Assembly: GCF_036324505.1 (NCBI RefSeq)
Contig: NC_086366.1
Span: 7,875,427-7,939,426 of the forward strand
Source: Eleginops maclovinus
Taxonomy: Eukaryota; Chordata; Actinopteri; Perciformes; Eleginopidae
DNA: 64,000 nt
Reading direction: 5' to 3'
Shown here: positions 26,501 to 36,924 of the stretch, in pieces
Layout of the letters: every line of letters begins with the position of its first letter
Numbering within the stretch: position 1 is the stretch's first letter
Translations under genes and position numbers: made by a program
The notes under the pieces: model-generated
Database searches by the model: none
What the model saw: the letters and a program-made list of their open reading frames with translations, nothing else
Told to the model about the DNA's origin: nothing

Positions 26501-29500
26501 GTCAGTCTACACCGTCTTCAGACAGAGAGAGATCATGTTCCATGTGTCAACCAAGCTTCCCTTCACTGAGGGAGACGTGCAGCAGGTAAATTATGTCTAC
26601 AATGGCTTTATTATCACTAGATTTATCTGTAAGATGTTAAAACCAGTCAAATATCGACAATTAGCATGCTTTCCTTCTTGCTATATTGCCATTATGTAAG
26701 CTGTGGCTTATTGTTAAATTAGAGGTTTACAAGTTATTTGAAGCGAAGCAAATAAAAGCCTCTTGTAAATCCTTTGTTTGTGTTGGTGGTTAACAGCGTG
26801 TGTCACAAAAAAAACTCTTACTGTTGTTTTAAATGTAACCTATAAGCCGTACAATCATAAAACCAAAGCTGTTTACCAACTTGTACTGTTTTGACTTTTC
26901 CCCTTTAGCTCCAAAGGAAAAGGCACATAGGAAATGACATTGTGGCAGCAGTCTTCCAGGAAGATCCCACACCGTTTGTTCCAGACATGATCGCCTCAAA
27001 TTTCTTGCATGCGTACGTTCTGGTGCAGGTCGAGAACCCCTGTACAGAGCACACAACATACAAGGTACAAACCAGGCCTGGGTGCTGAAAAGACATAACT
27101 CGTATTCTAAGATGCTCTTAAAAAAACTGCAGAACAGTAAATCAAACATGTTGTGAAGAGTGTTTGAAATTGCCAGCGGACCTTGTCAGCTGGGTGCTCA
27201 TCATAAAACAACATATATAAATGCATAAGCACAACAAAGTGAAGAATAAATCAATATTCACTTGCAATTTCCTCAAACGTTGCATCCTCCCAGCTTGAAA
27301 CAGGAGGCTTCCTGCAGTGCACGCTAATAACGTGTTTCTATTATTTGTTTTATGTCAACAGGTGTCTGTTACAGCGAGGGAGGATGTGCCTCCTTTTGGA
27401 CCTCCTCTCCCGAACCCAGCTGTCTTTAGGAAGGTGAGAATAGAACTGACAAATTTAAAAACGCACTTTTGGATGGTAACAATGATGCCTTGAGACTTCA
27501 CTTGGATGAAAAAGTAACTTATAATAATAAAATTGGCTTTGACTTCTCCTCCTCTGACAATACCTCTGTTTATACTTAAAACACTGCTTGACTCAAGCTT
27601 ACTAAATGCTTAGGTTAGCATTTTGAATATTTTACTTGAGTATTTCCATTCAATCCAAGTTTCCACTTTATTTCAGAACCGTCATTTTGATACTTTATGT
27701 ATGGTAAGCCAGAATAGGATATTGAATGCAGTTTTCTTTGTAGTAACTGTATTTCTTTGCATTCTTGTATTGGTACCTTTCTTAAGTGAAGGATCTGAGT
27801 ATGCTACTGCAGTAAAACATGCGTAGAGATAAGGTTTGAGGCAGGTAAGGATGTCATTTATCGTCCTGATGGCTGTAGGTCACCTTTCCCTTTCCTTACT
27901 ATGGCTCCCTCTCTCTCTTCCTCTCTCCAGGGTCCTGAGTTTCGAGACTTCCTGCTGACGAAGCTGATCAATGCTGAAAACGCCTGCTACAAATCTGACA
28001 AATTCGCCAAACTAGAGGTGAGTGACACGTCTGCACGACCACTCACAGCAGGCCATCAATCACAGCCTCATCCATTATCATCAACTTAACCACCTTGCCG
28101 ATATCTTCAGGATTTTGGTGTTTTTTATTGATTCCAGGGGCGAACGCGAGCCGCACTGCTGGACAACCTCCACGACGAGCTGCACCGTCAGAGCCAGGCC
28201 ACGCTGGGTCTGTGTCAGCCGGGAGACGACGACAAGCTGGAGAACGGGGGACACGGGGGTCTGCTGGAGTCCTTCAAGGTGACAATGGACCTCCACAGAG
28301 ATACACATGACAGCTTGTAATGTTCTCGCAGCTCTGTGACATTTATATAATCACACAGCACAGGAGAGAGGGGTTTTCTTGCTGTAGGTGAACTAAATGT
28401 CACAGTTCTGCAAGATGACGTAAGATGCTTAACCATCAGTAGCGTTGTTGCTGCTTTTCTCTTTATTCATCAAGGTAGTGTGAACTGTGCTGATGTGCTT
28501 TTCAGAAAATCTATCCCTTTCTCTTCATTTGTCTCTTCATTCTCTTTACTAACGCTGTCTTTTTCTTATAAGTCCTGACACTGATGTGCTTAACGAATGG
28601 CTAATTGATGTTGGTAGGACCATTCAAATGTGTACTTCCATCTGTATGTGTGACTAATGTGACCATTTGGCTCTCTTGCTCTTCACAGGCATTATGGACA
28701 GCTACTTTGCACTTTCTGCAGTCAGTCCCAGGGGGTGCTGTTCTCATTGCCGTCCTGGCAGTCGCTGTGTATTACCTGTCTGCATTACTGTAAATTCAAC
28801 ACAGGATCACCATATAATTAATAAACATACTTTTATATGATGTTGTTTGTGTTTATGCTTTCAAAGAAAAACAAGCGGTATCTGTGGTGGATAGCAAAAT
28901 GAAGACAAAATGTAAAAAGTGTTATAAAACTAGGTTTTCCTATTACAGTTTTTTCACGCTGGGATATAACAAGGGCTCTCGCATAGATCCTGTTATCATT
29001 AAACAAAATGAATAATAAATCCTTAGAATATGAAGAATTAGTACAACACACTATTGATCTACTTTGCTTCATTCTTGGAGAACTGCGCCCCCTGGTTGTT
29101 GTTCTGTACAACAGCGTCTGTGAACCTGAACTTCAAATCCTATATAAAATGACTGTTGTATTACACTGATAACACATCTCTTAGTTTTCCACCTTTATTT
29201 AACTTATTGTATTGTCCACTATTATTCTCGCCTTTTCTGTGTATTACTCTCCTTTATCCACTCACTCTCTGTTTCCTCTCCCTCCTCCAGAGAGCCATGC
29301 GTGTCAGGAGCCACTCTATGGAGACCATGGTAGGGTCTCATCGCCACAGAAGCCCCGGGGTGGGAGGGGGTGTCCCGGCCAGTGTGAGTGGAGGAGGGCT
29401 GCCTCAGAGCACCAGCGAATGCACGAAGAGCACCTTCACTGTGAGTAAAAGGAAGGGAAATGAATGATGGAGGGTCACTATAATGGAAGGAAGGACTGAG

Positions 29501-32075
29501 TAAGGGGGAAATGGTGCTGTTTAAAAGTACTATGGTAATTTTCTTATGGTAATATATTAAAAATGTACACCTTGTCATTTTAAGTTATTCAATGGCCAAT
29601 ATTTTATACAGTTGGCACAGGGACCTTTTATGTCAACCAGTGAATTATGAAAAAGTGACAAATATTTCACTTTAATTGTGTACTTCAGCCTCCTGTATTG
29701 TCAGCCAAGTCTCCTCTGAAGAGCCCTGTGAAACGGCGCTCAGGCCTCTTCCCTCGTCTTCACTCCAGCACAGAATCCCCATCGGACAAAAACACACGCA
29801 GGTTGGTGCTTGCTCGTCCGATTGTTTTAAAAGTACTCAGATCTTTTGCTTTAATAATAGTAGTAATACCACAGTGTAGAAAGCTTCCTACAAGAGGTTT
29901 TACAAGGGTTAACTAGAGTTCATGCCTATTGTATACCAAAGTAGTACCATAGAATACAAGGATGCTACTGTGGTACCACAGATATAACCATGGTACATAC
30001 GTTAACTCAGATAATTCAACAATATTTTTTGGAATACCGACAAGGGGGGGGGGACTACAGTTTTATCTTAAACTTTAATAGAAATTGACTATTGATTATA
30101 TATTTTGTATTATTAATTGGAATCGGAATATTAAAAATGACTAAAGTTGTGAAATGAATGTAGAGGAGTTAAAGTATACTTGTTTCCTGCCAAGGAAGTA
30201 TATGTAGCAGGAAAGTAAACATACTAAGCTTTGAGTCAGGATTATGTTACACCACAAACACTCACAATGTCTTTGTTTGTTTTTTATTCATCTGTTTTCT
30301 TTTGTCTGTAGTGACCAAAAGTCTGCAGAGGTCTGCTCGCTATCCCAAGAAATAAGGTCAGAGACATCATCCAATCCCAGCTCACCGGAGATCTGCCCCA
30401 ACAAAGAGAGGTAAGAGACGGCAAAAGTAAAACTAGGTAAAGTTGCTCTTGTGTCCCTGGGGGGATTTGTATCTAATGCTCATCTTCTCTACATCTCTGT
30501 TCCCCTCTGTTTTGTTTTCGACAGGCCGTTCATTAAGCTGAAAGAGGGCAGCAGCAGCAGCGGCAGACCGAACATCTCTCGCTCTTCGTCCAGCACCAGC
30601 AGCTTCAGCAGCACCACGGGAGAAACAGAAGCTCTGGAAGAACTGGAGACAGTGAGTAGAACTCTCAAAGACATTCTGTATTTTTAGGACATTAGTATTT
30701 GGGTTTAAAGACGGAGCAGAACTGAAAACGCCTCCTTAACTGAGTGTGAAATTGTTGGGCCTTTTAAAAGCCTTAATGGATTAGGTAGCCTGCAACTACC
30801 AAAAACCATCTACTAGAGAGTGTTAAGCATCAGCGCTTTGGTACTAATGATGACAGCTCCTCTCCCGTTCTGTGACACTGCTAGTCAGTGTTATCTTCTA
30901 TCAGACAGATAAACAGTGGGCTGTAGAAGCTAGAATTTGTCAGGGCCAGAATGTATAAAAAAATATGTAGCAGTAAAGTACACCAGAGAGTGTCATAAAG
31001 GAAAAATATTAAGAAAGCTTTGTCTTCTTCGCATTAAACCTGAAGTGCTGTGCTTTTGTCTCCCCCCTCCGGTAGTAAGAGTTATTAGTTTAAGTAATGC
31101 TCGAACGGGTGGGCATTTGCCATTTACCGCTACTGTTTTACATAAAGACATTAGAACTTTTGCAAGCCTAAATAATTTACCTTCATTATGCAAATGGATC
31201 TAAAAGTAAATAAAGGTTTGAACGCTCTTTCTTGCAAGCACCCTTTCAGTCGTTCTTCCTTCTCGACATTTGGTGCCTCTTTGCCTTCAGGAAGTGTTGA
31301 ATCAACTTCAGCAAAATATCCCTTTCTTCTTTCCTGAGCCTCTTCAGTCCCTTTCCTCCTCCTTCTACTCCTCAAGGATAAATGTTTCTGTGCTCTCCCT
31401 CCCCCAGGCCAACCATCCCTCTATAGCGTCCTCTTCCGCCTTCAGTCCTTCCCTCAGTGTTGACAGCCAGGGATCAGGTACGCCTGTCATCATGTGCCGC
31501 AGTCCAACAGGTATGTTTTTACACAGACGCACTTAAAGTATTCGTAACATTAGATGACAGACTTTCCAATGATCATGTTCTTTCTTTCGTTTCCACTTCC
31601 TTCTTCCATATTCTGCAGATGTGAAGAGTAAGACGTCACCGAGGTCAAACTTGAAGTTTCGCTTTGACAAAATGAGCCACTCATCTACAACTGTAAGTAT
31701 GCCTGGTCAGCTTTAACTAAAACTAAAAATGGTCAGCTCTTAAACTAAAAATAATATTGTAAGAGTTGTTTCTTATTAAAATGGCCTGATAAAAAAAGAT
31801 TTCCAGACAAATATATCACTGATAAAATCATGTTAAGTTTTATAGCACTTTAAAGTAACACATTAATTAAGTGCAGCTGGCTAAAGGGAAAAGAAAAAGT
31901 CCCCTGGTCCGATTTTGATGTACTGACTGTCTATCTTGTTATCTCTGGGTGTTTGTTAGGTCGTGTCTTGACACAGGCAAACTGATGTTGGGTAATAGGC
32001 CCAGACTGTATGATTCATGCAGTCAGTGAATACACTCCTCTAACCTTTCACTTTTGTCTCTTTCAGTCCGAGTAG
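13050..32075 (+). CDS. rap1gap2: Rap1 GTPase-activating protein 2 (21 visible coding exons, N-terminus missing)
   Basis: Accelerates GTP hydrolysis on Rap1, switching off Rap signalling (adhesion, secretion). Joined coding exons: 13050-13134, 18768-18803, 21783-21815, 22032-22253, 22355-22458, 23649-23727, 24662-24715, 25445-25528, 25623-25723, 26456-26585, 26909-27064, 27362-27433, 27931-28017, 28138-28278, 29291-29440, 29689-29801, 30312-30410, 30525-30651, 31408-31510, 31619-31692, 32067-32075. All junctions have GT/AG and matching phases, giving 685 residues before TAG. Family blocks visible in order: [73 protein letters not shown] (the Asn, residue 318 of the visible protein, is the family's catalytic Asn thumb), then a Ser-rich tail. 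Blocks such as [20 protein letters not shown] and [12 protein letters not shown] match RAP1GAP2 rather than RAP1GAP as I remember the human proteins (human RAP1GAP2 about 730 aa). The first visible exon starts in phase 2, so at least one coding exon lies upstream. The a/b teleost copy is not resolved. Confidence 0.95.
15215..15410 (+). repeat. Dispersed teleost repeat, 3' part
   Basis: Contains ggcagtatgagaaaaataaa, ttttgaacatta, cacagtagagg and aatatgaacctgaaaatgagc, ending tcgggcctctttaaa. It matches 48170-48312 over about 150 bp. I recognise the pattern as a very common teleost interspersed repeat. Confidence 0.75.
17431..17525 (+). repeat. (AC)n microsatellite, about 95 bp
   Basis: AC dinucleotide with a single interruption (acaacac) near 17465. 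It lies in a rap1gap2 intron. Confidence 0.97.
18804..21782 (+). other. rap1gap2: rap1gap2 intron (3.0 kb), may hide one micro-exon
   Basis: No firm exon. A 33-nt in-frame candidate lies at 21065-21097. A C homopolymer (about 15 bp) sits at 21215-21229 and a TG tract at the 3' end. Confidence 0.7.
21745..21768 (+). repeat. (TG)12 tract next to a rap1gap2 splice acceptor
   Basis: The TG run ends 14 bp before the first base of exon 21783-21815, so it forms part of the polypyrimidine/branch region. Confidence 0.9.
22750..22828 (-). repeat. Fragment of the 'aagtacatttac' repeat, reverse orientation
   Basis: The reverse complement gives gtaactgagcacatttactc followed by aagtact and ttacttgtac, in the same order as in the copy at 38549-38770. 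Confidence 0.65.
22955..23085 (+). repeat. Dispersed repeat fragment in a rap1gap2 intron
   Basis: The phrases gaaattcactttctgcattt, gacccatcctagtgttagg and gggagcagtgtaggg are typical of a widespread teleost interspersed repeat. Only a fragment is present. Confidence 0.55.
24662..27433 (+). other. rap1gap2: RapGAP catalytic domain exons
   Basis: Six exons between 24662 and 27064, plus 27362-27433, carry the core GAP fold. The most diagnostic blocks are [18 protein letters not shown] (25445-25528), [18 protein letters not shown] (26456-26585) and [15 protein letters not shown] followed by [18 protein letters not shown] (26909-27064). RapGAPs supply a catalytic asparagine instead of an arginine finger. 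The Asn in HIGND is present, with no frame breaks or missing blocks, so the enzyme should be active. Confidence 0.93.
27628..27800 (+). repeat. Probable fragment of the 'aagtacatttac' repeat
   Basis: ttttacttgagtatttccatt, ccactttatttca and a late aagtgaaggatctgagtat resemble the middle and end of this repeat type. Divergence is high. Confidence 0.45.
28689..28793 (+). CDS. rap1gap2: Candidate alternative last exon of rap1gap2 encoding a membrane tail anchor
   Basis: A pyrimidine-rich acceptor (cttgctcttcacag) precedes a 105-nt open frame. It is in phase 0, matching the donor of exon 28138-28278. The predicted joint is LLESFK followed by [16 protein letters not shown], then the hydrophobic [17 protein letters not shown] and TAA. 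An AATAAA at 28820-28825 follows 27 nt after the stop, and the downstream sequence is AT-rich. A single C-terminal hydrophobic segment with no residues after it is the layout of tail-anchored proteins. The isoform would keep the GAP domain and lose the Ser-rich tail. No transcript evidence is available here; a chance open frame in an intron is the alternative. Confidence 0.5.
   Translation, partial: ALWTATLHFLQSVPGGAVLIAVLAVAVYYLSALL
28820..28825 (+). promoter_or_regulatory. Intronic poly(A) signal AATAAA for the candidate alternative last exon
   Basis: A canonical hexamer 27 nt after the TAA of the candidate tail-anchor exon. It would give a very short 3' UTR. Confidence 0.4.
29423..29434 (+). 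other. rap1gap2: T-K-S-T site in the rap1gap2 tail (TKxT-type)
   Basis: These codons read T-K-S-T, followed by F-T-P-P. The human protein, as I remember it, has T-K-T-T-F-S-P-P here, a TKxT motif reported to bind the C2A domain of synaptotagmin-like protein 1 in platelets. The pattern is kept in this fish sequence. It lies downstream of the candidate tail-anchor exon, so the alternative isoform would lack it. Confidence 0.55.
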
Positions 32076-33740
32076 CTTTGTGGAAAAAAATATCAGACTT
32101 GCACAAAAAAGGGACAGCACGGGCGAACGAAGCTGCAAAAAAATAAACTCAACAACCACAAAAGCCCCTGGAGAACCGCTTCCATATGCCAAGGATCATC
32201 TGACAAGATTACCACCTGCACCGAAGTCCCCACTAACTATAAACAAACTGACAATACTGTGAGTGTATAGTGAGGAGAATCAGCTAACATGTGGGCTTTC
32301 CTTTTAACCTAGCTTAGGCTACAGAAATGAGTTAAATGCTTTGCCGATGTTACAAGTTGCTGCATCTCAGTTGTTAATTGTTCACTTCACATGAGAGCCC
32401 TAGCATGGCTGTAATGCTGTGAGTGTGCCGAGTAAGACCGCCTCAGCTTTTCTCAAGTATCTAGATTAAAGAGAAACACGTTGCTCGAGGAGAATAAGAC
32501 TATGGCTAAACTGTTACTCTTTATCTAGTGGAAAGTACAAAGGACCTCTTTACGAATTGTCAGACATCAGGATGTTCCCTTTTCCCTTAAATGGTACGTC
32601 TGGCAACAGTTTCTCTTTAGCCTAAAAATAATATGTGGAAAAACACACATGGACACACTCATGTATAGAAATATAATGTAGAATTACAGTAGCAGTGTAT
32701 TGGAAAAGGGAGTCTCAATTCTCCACTGAAGGATCTGTGCTTTGCATATAAAAAGAGCTCTTCTAGGCAAGACCTTTCATTTTCAGGATGCTTTTGTAAC
32801 CCTGCTAGCTGCCACGTTGTGTTTACTGCACTATAAACTCAGTCGAAACCTGACAGCATTTCTGTACCTCTAAGGGTAACTTCAAATTCTTGTGCTTGGT
32901 AAGTGGAAAATAGCTCACAAGGGGCACAGTAGGAGACACTTCCTACGCATTTTGCCATACGCTTATTTCAGCCAAAGCCGCGCCTTACAATCTATCAAAA
33001 GCCCTTTTCACCACTGATGCTCTCTTTCCCTCTGCCCGACTGTCAGTCTCTCTCACTATGTGAGAGGATAAGATACTTCGGGGTCCGGTTACAGCACAGT
33101 TGTGAGTTGCCACTCAACATCCACATCTGCTGAAAATAGACGTTGCACTTACAAATAAATGTCACCTTCTGATACCTCCCATTGAAGCTTGCTAGCTCAG
33201 TGTATCTGTGTCTATGTTTGGTGGAACTTTTGAACAAGAAAGTTTCCCAGCAATGTAAGCTGATGAGGAAGACTTGAAAAAAAACAACCTTTGAACCACA
33301 CTTTGGCAAAAACACTTTGAATGTGAACTTTGCGCTTTTTTTTTCTCCTAGTTTTTGATTTGATGCTTTGTTAGTTGTTATTACAAAGTCTTCTAGAAGT
33401 AAATTGCCAGTTGCTTAAAGCACAATAGGTCTACCGTAGTCCTCAACTTTCCCATAACTTAGCCTGGAGCTGCACAAACGAGAGTTAGCAGGGCAACGTA
33501 GGATTGTGCTAATCAAGAAAAAAGCTTAAAGACACACAGATGTGTTTCCTTTGTGACCAAAAACCCAAGATGGTGGGTCTTTGGAGGAATATCTTTGTAC
33601 TTTTACCATGGGGAGAACCATTCCTGGATGGCTTGATAGTGTGTGAAGTTAGGACACGCAAATCTCAGAGGGTTTAAAGGGTCAGTCCACCTAATTTACA
33701 AATACCTTGTAATTTGGGTGGCTTTTTAACTTGGCAGGAA

Positions 33741-33782
33741 GCTGTTAAGTTTCTTGATGAAAACTTCAAGGAACTTAACAGC
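33741..33782 (+). repeat. 17-bp inverted repeat (hairpin) in the rap1gap2 3' UTR
   Basis: The arm at 33741-33757 (gctgttaagtttcttga) pairs with 33766-33782 (tcaaggaacttaacagc) around an 8-nt loop. In RNA the stem pairs throughout with a single G-U wobble. The block begins near 33672 with the phrase gggtcagtccacctaattta, typical of a dispersed teleost repeat, so it may be an insertion rather than a selected element. Confidence 0.75.
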
Positions 33783-34084
33783 ATTGACTTATACACACTG
33801 TGCTTAGTTAGTATAGGCCAGTGATTACCTCCAGCAAGAGAAGCAGGGACAGAAATCGCAGAAAGTATAGTTTGTAGCAGGTATCGCCTAAATGCCCTGC
33901 AGCCTTTCCTCTGTTAATATGCTTAATTTATTAAAACGATAACTTCTTTTGCATTGATGTCATGTAAAAATGTAACTGCAGAGTATGCTAATAAAAAGGT
34001 AAAAATTATTAAAGGAATATATTAATTTAAAAGATGTCTAAAACAGGTATATGTATATTTGGTTATGTAACGTGCCATTGAGAA

Positions 34085-34090
34085 TTTATT
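34085..34090 (-). promoter_or_regulatory. Reverse-strand poly(A) signal for the Ig receptor gene
   Basis: tttatt on the + strand is AATAAA on the minus strand, about 425 nt past the Ig gene stop at 34515. Use of this signal is inferred from position only. Confidence 0.45.
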
Positions 34091-34094
34091 CTAA

Positions 34095-34100
34095 AATAAA
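34095..34100 (+). promoter_or_regulatory. rap1gap2: Poly(A) signal AATAAA, rap1gap2
   Basis: Canonical hexamer about 2 kb after the rap1gap2 stop. It lies 5 bp from a reverse-strand AATAAA at 34085-34090 that would serve the converging Ig receptor gene. Confidence 0.7.
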
Positions 34101-34514
34101 ATGTTGTATTTTGTGTCATTTACGTGGTTTATCTCCTTTTTTTAATCTCACAGAACAATTGATGGAGGGTTCTTTTCATACTTTAATGTTATGTACAAAA
34201 TCACATGAGAAACATTGGTAGATATTATTGACATAGTTTGTTTCAACATTTTAAAACCGCAATACATATAAATTAGCCATACTGCATTTAATGTTTTGTT
34301 TCCAAGTCACATTTTGGAACATAGACAACAATAATTGCTGGATTACTTAGTAACATATTTTGTCCTCTGCTTTAATGACTTACTTCAATATGCAGATAAA
34401 GTACTGAGCTCATGAAAGAAAAGTGAAAAGAGAAAAGCTCCCAGGTTTCCTGAAGACGTTCAAAAGAAGTAATACGCAATTTACAGATTGTGTTTTCACC
34501 TGCTTTGCTGCAAT

Positions 34515-36501
34515 CTAAGGAGAAAATCTGAGGGGTGAGTACACAGTGGACTGTTCAGGCTTTCTGGTGACCACCTGCTGTCTCAGTAAATCCTGTGAAA
34601 TGTCTGCATACACCACCTGCAAATAAAAAAAAAAGTGATGTAAGGGCCCTCAAGGGCATGTTTGACATTAAAGGCTAGTGAGAGGGAACAAATCGTTTTC
34701 AGGACACTGCGAAGGGCATCCTGCCATGAAGCAGGGCATTCACTTACCTCGGACTTCTGCCTGACCATTGGGATGGCTGTAAAATACAAAAAGTAAAAAT
34801 ACAGTAAATAAAGACATTTTGAAAATGTGCTTTTTATCAGTGTTGCAGGCTAAAAAATAAGAAAACTGGTTACCTTTGTGAGAGGAAGTGCTACGTTGCT
34901 TTGGAGTTGGTGGTAGCAGTGGAGCTGGGTGTGGTTTGGCTCTGTTTACTGCTGATGAGGAGGAGCGGGTCCTGGGAAGTGGCTGAGGCTTGACTTCTGA
35001 ACTCAGACAATGGGCCAATCCCAGAATGACAGGAAGAGACAGAGCAGCAGCAGAACAAACCAAAATCCTGTGCAACACACTTCTCTTAGAGGGTACAGCT
35101 AGGGGCAACACAATATACGTAATTAGATCATTTTTTGTTTGAGTCGTGATAATCATTGTGTATATGATTCTACATACCTGCGGTGACGTTCACATACTTG
35201 AAGTGTCCCTTCTCAGTTACATCTTGAGCCCATGTAACACTGCATCCATAGGAACCCTCGTCTGATTTCTGGACATTCAGGAAATTTAAAATCAGTTGAG
35301 TTTGATTGACTGAGAGGTTCACTTTGGTCACACGGTGCCTGACGAGCTTTTCCTCTGTTGAATTTCTCCGCATCCAGTCTCCTGTCCAGGAGCCTCCACA
35401 GTGCTGGACCACACAGGACAGAGACAAACTGTCCCCTTCTGCGACATACATCGTCGAACGATCAGCCAATACGGACTGGGTGCATTCTTCAGCACCTGAA
35501 AATGGGAAGGATCCTTTAGCTTATTATTGCGCAACAAAGAACTGCATCCACAGATGAAATAGGATTACCTTGATATATAATACGTGAGGGCTATTTATTG
35601 GAACCATGGCAAGACAGTATGTGAACATTTGACCAAAATCGAACTTAAACACCAAAGATTGCATAATTAGATTGAATAGACATCATTTGTAAATATGTTG
35701 GGATGTTTTCTGAATTCAGAATACACCTGACAAGATAACTAACATATGTAACAAATTGCTTCACATAAAAATAGATTTTAATGTCAGAATATGGTGAAAT
35801 GGAGTAGCTACAGCATAAGAGACATACAGTACAGTTTGACAAACATTTCACACACAACATACATACAACATATAGGAAAACATTGTATAGACAGTGAGTT
35901 ATCTCCTCTTATTCAACAGGTCAAATCAAACTATATTTATTTACAACATTTCATACCTAAAAAGTAGCACAAAGTTCTTCACAACCAAAAGCAATAACAC
36001 TAACACACCTCCCCTTCCAGTTAAGAGAGTAACACATAAACTTTGAGATGAATAAAAACACTAAATACTAACAGTATTCAACAAAACAGACCAGAGTAAA
36101 ACAAGAATAAATACAGTTCAATTAAAAGCCAAATTAAGAAGTTAACTCTTGAGTTGGTCTTGAAAGTTTTCTGCCGCCCCTCAGGTCACAATTCTGGGCC
36201 ATAATAATAAAAAGACACTTCACCATGAGTCTAGGTAAGGACAAAACCAGAAGACCCGAGGGTTCTAGATGGTTCATATGCAAAAGAGAAGGAGTTTTGA
36301 AATGGGATGTGAGTAGCTAATGCAAGACTATTTTCAGCCAGCCAAGTTCCTCAAATGTAACATAATACATTGTGGAGATTACCCATATTTAAAATGAACA
36401 TTTGAATAAGACTTCCTAAGATTTACAATGAGCAAAAAATATAACTTACCCGCATGGAGAAGGCAGAGACAGCTGATGGCACTTAAGAGATGGAAACGCA
36501 T
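34515..36501 (-). CDS. Single-Ig inhibitory receptor, BTLA-like (5 exons, 241 aa)
   Basis: Minus-strand exons with GT/AG borders and matching phases: 36501-36450 (ATG, signal peptide MRFHLLSAISCLCLLHA), 35495-35178 (Ig domain), 35098-34874 (stalk, membrane segment, start of tail), 34776-34748, 34616-34515 (ends TAG). The V-like Ig domain has Cys45 and Cys102 in SLSC and DEGSYGCSV contexts, Trp58, extra Cys22 and Cys50, and N-glycosylation sequons at Asn62, 77, 81 and 120. Residues 135-155 form one hydrophobic span with no charged residue. The tail has an ITIM (VVYADI, Tyr211) and an ITSM-like motif (TVYSPL, Tyr234), the arrangement of receptors that recruit SHP phosphatases. The CxVxxC spacing, a single Ig domain and the ITIM-then-ITSM order are most like BTLA. 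Other teleost Ig receptors, such as CD300 or novel immune-type receptors, are possible. The gene lies tail-to-tail with rap1gap2 and head-to-head with blmh. Confidence 0.75.
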
Positions 36502-36710
36502 GTCTGACCGTAACAGTATTTGTCTATGTTCATGACAAATTGTTTTAGCTTCCTCTTTGCAGATCCAGTCAAGGCTTGGTTAAAAGTTTGATTTGCATGG
36601 CATCGATGGATAAATTGCTTGTAAGAATGGTTTTCAGTGGTTGGGGCTCCATGAGCTCGCTCTTTCTCCCATTTTGTTTTCCTAAATCATTTGACAGCCT
36701 TTCCTCTATG

Positions 36711-36735
36711 CTGCTGCTGCTGCTGCTGCTGCTGA
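36711..36735 (+). repeat. (CTG)n trinucleotide tract
   Basis: About eight CTG units, roughly 210 bp upstream of the Ig receptor start codon. It is inside a chance open frame and there is no sign that it is coding. Confidence 0.8.
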
Positions 36736-36786
36736 TGCAATTGGGTCCATACGGAAGTACCCAGGAAGGAACCCACTAATCAACTA

Positions 36787-36924
<138 letters not shown>

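Larger units (their letters stand above)
32076..34120 (+). other. rap1gap2: rap1gap2 3' UTR
   Basis: About 2 kb from the TAG at 32073-32075 to the AATAAA at 34095-34100. No convincing coding frame was found. It contains a repeat-like block at about 33670-33800 with a 17-bp hairpin. The end is inferred from the poly(A) signal, not from a transcript. Confidence 0.7.

Noticed and set aside
36576..36779. 67-codon open frame with a leucine run
   Set aside because: The run is just the CTG microsatellite and there are no supporting features.
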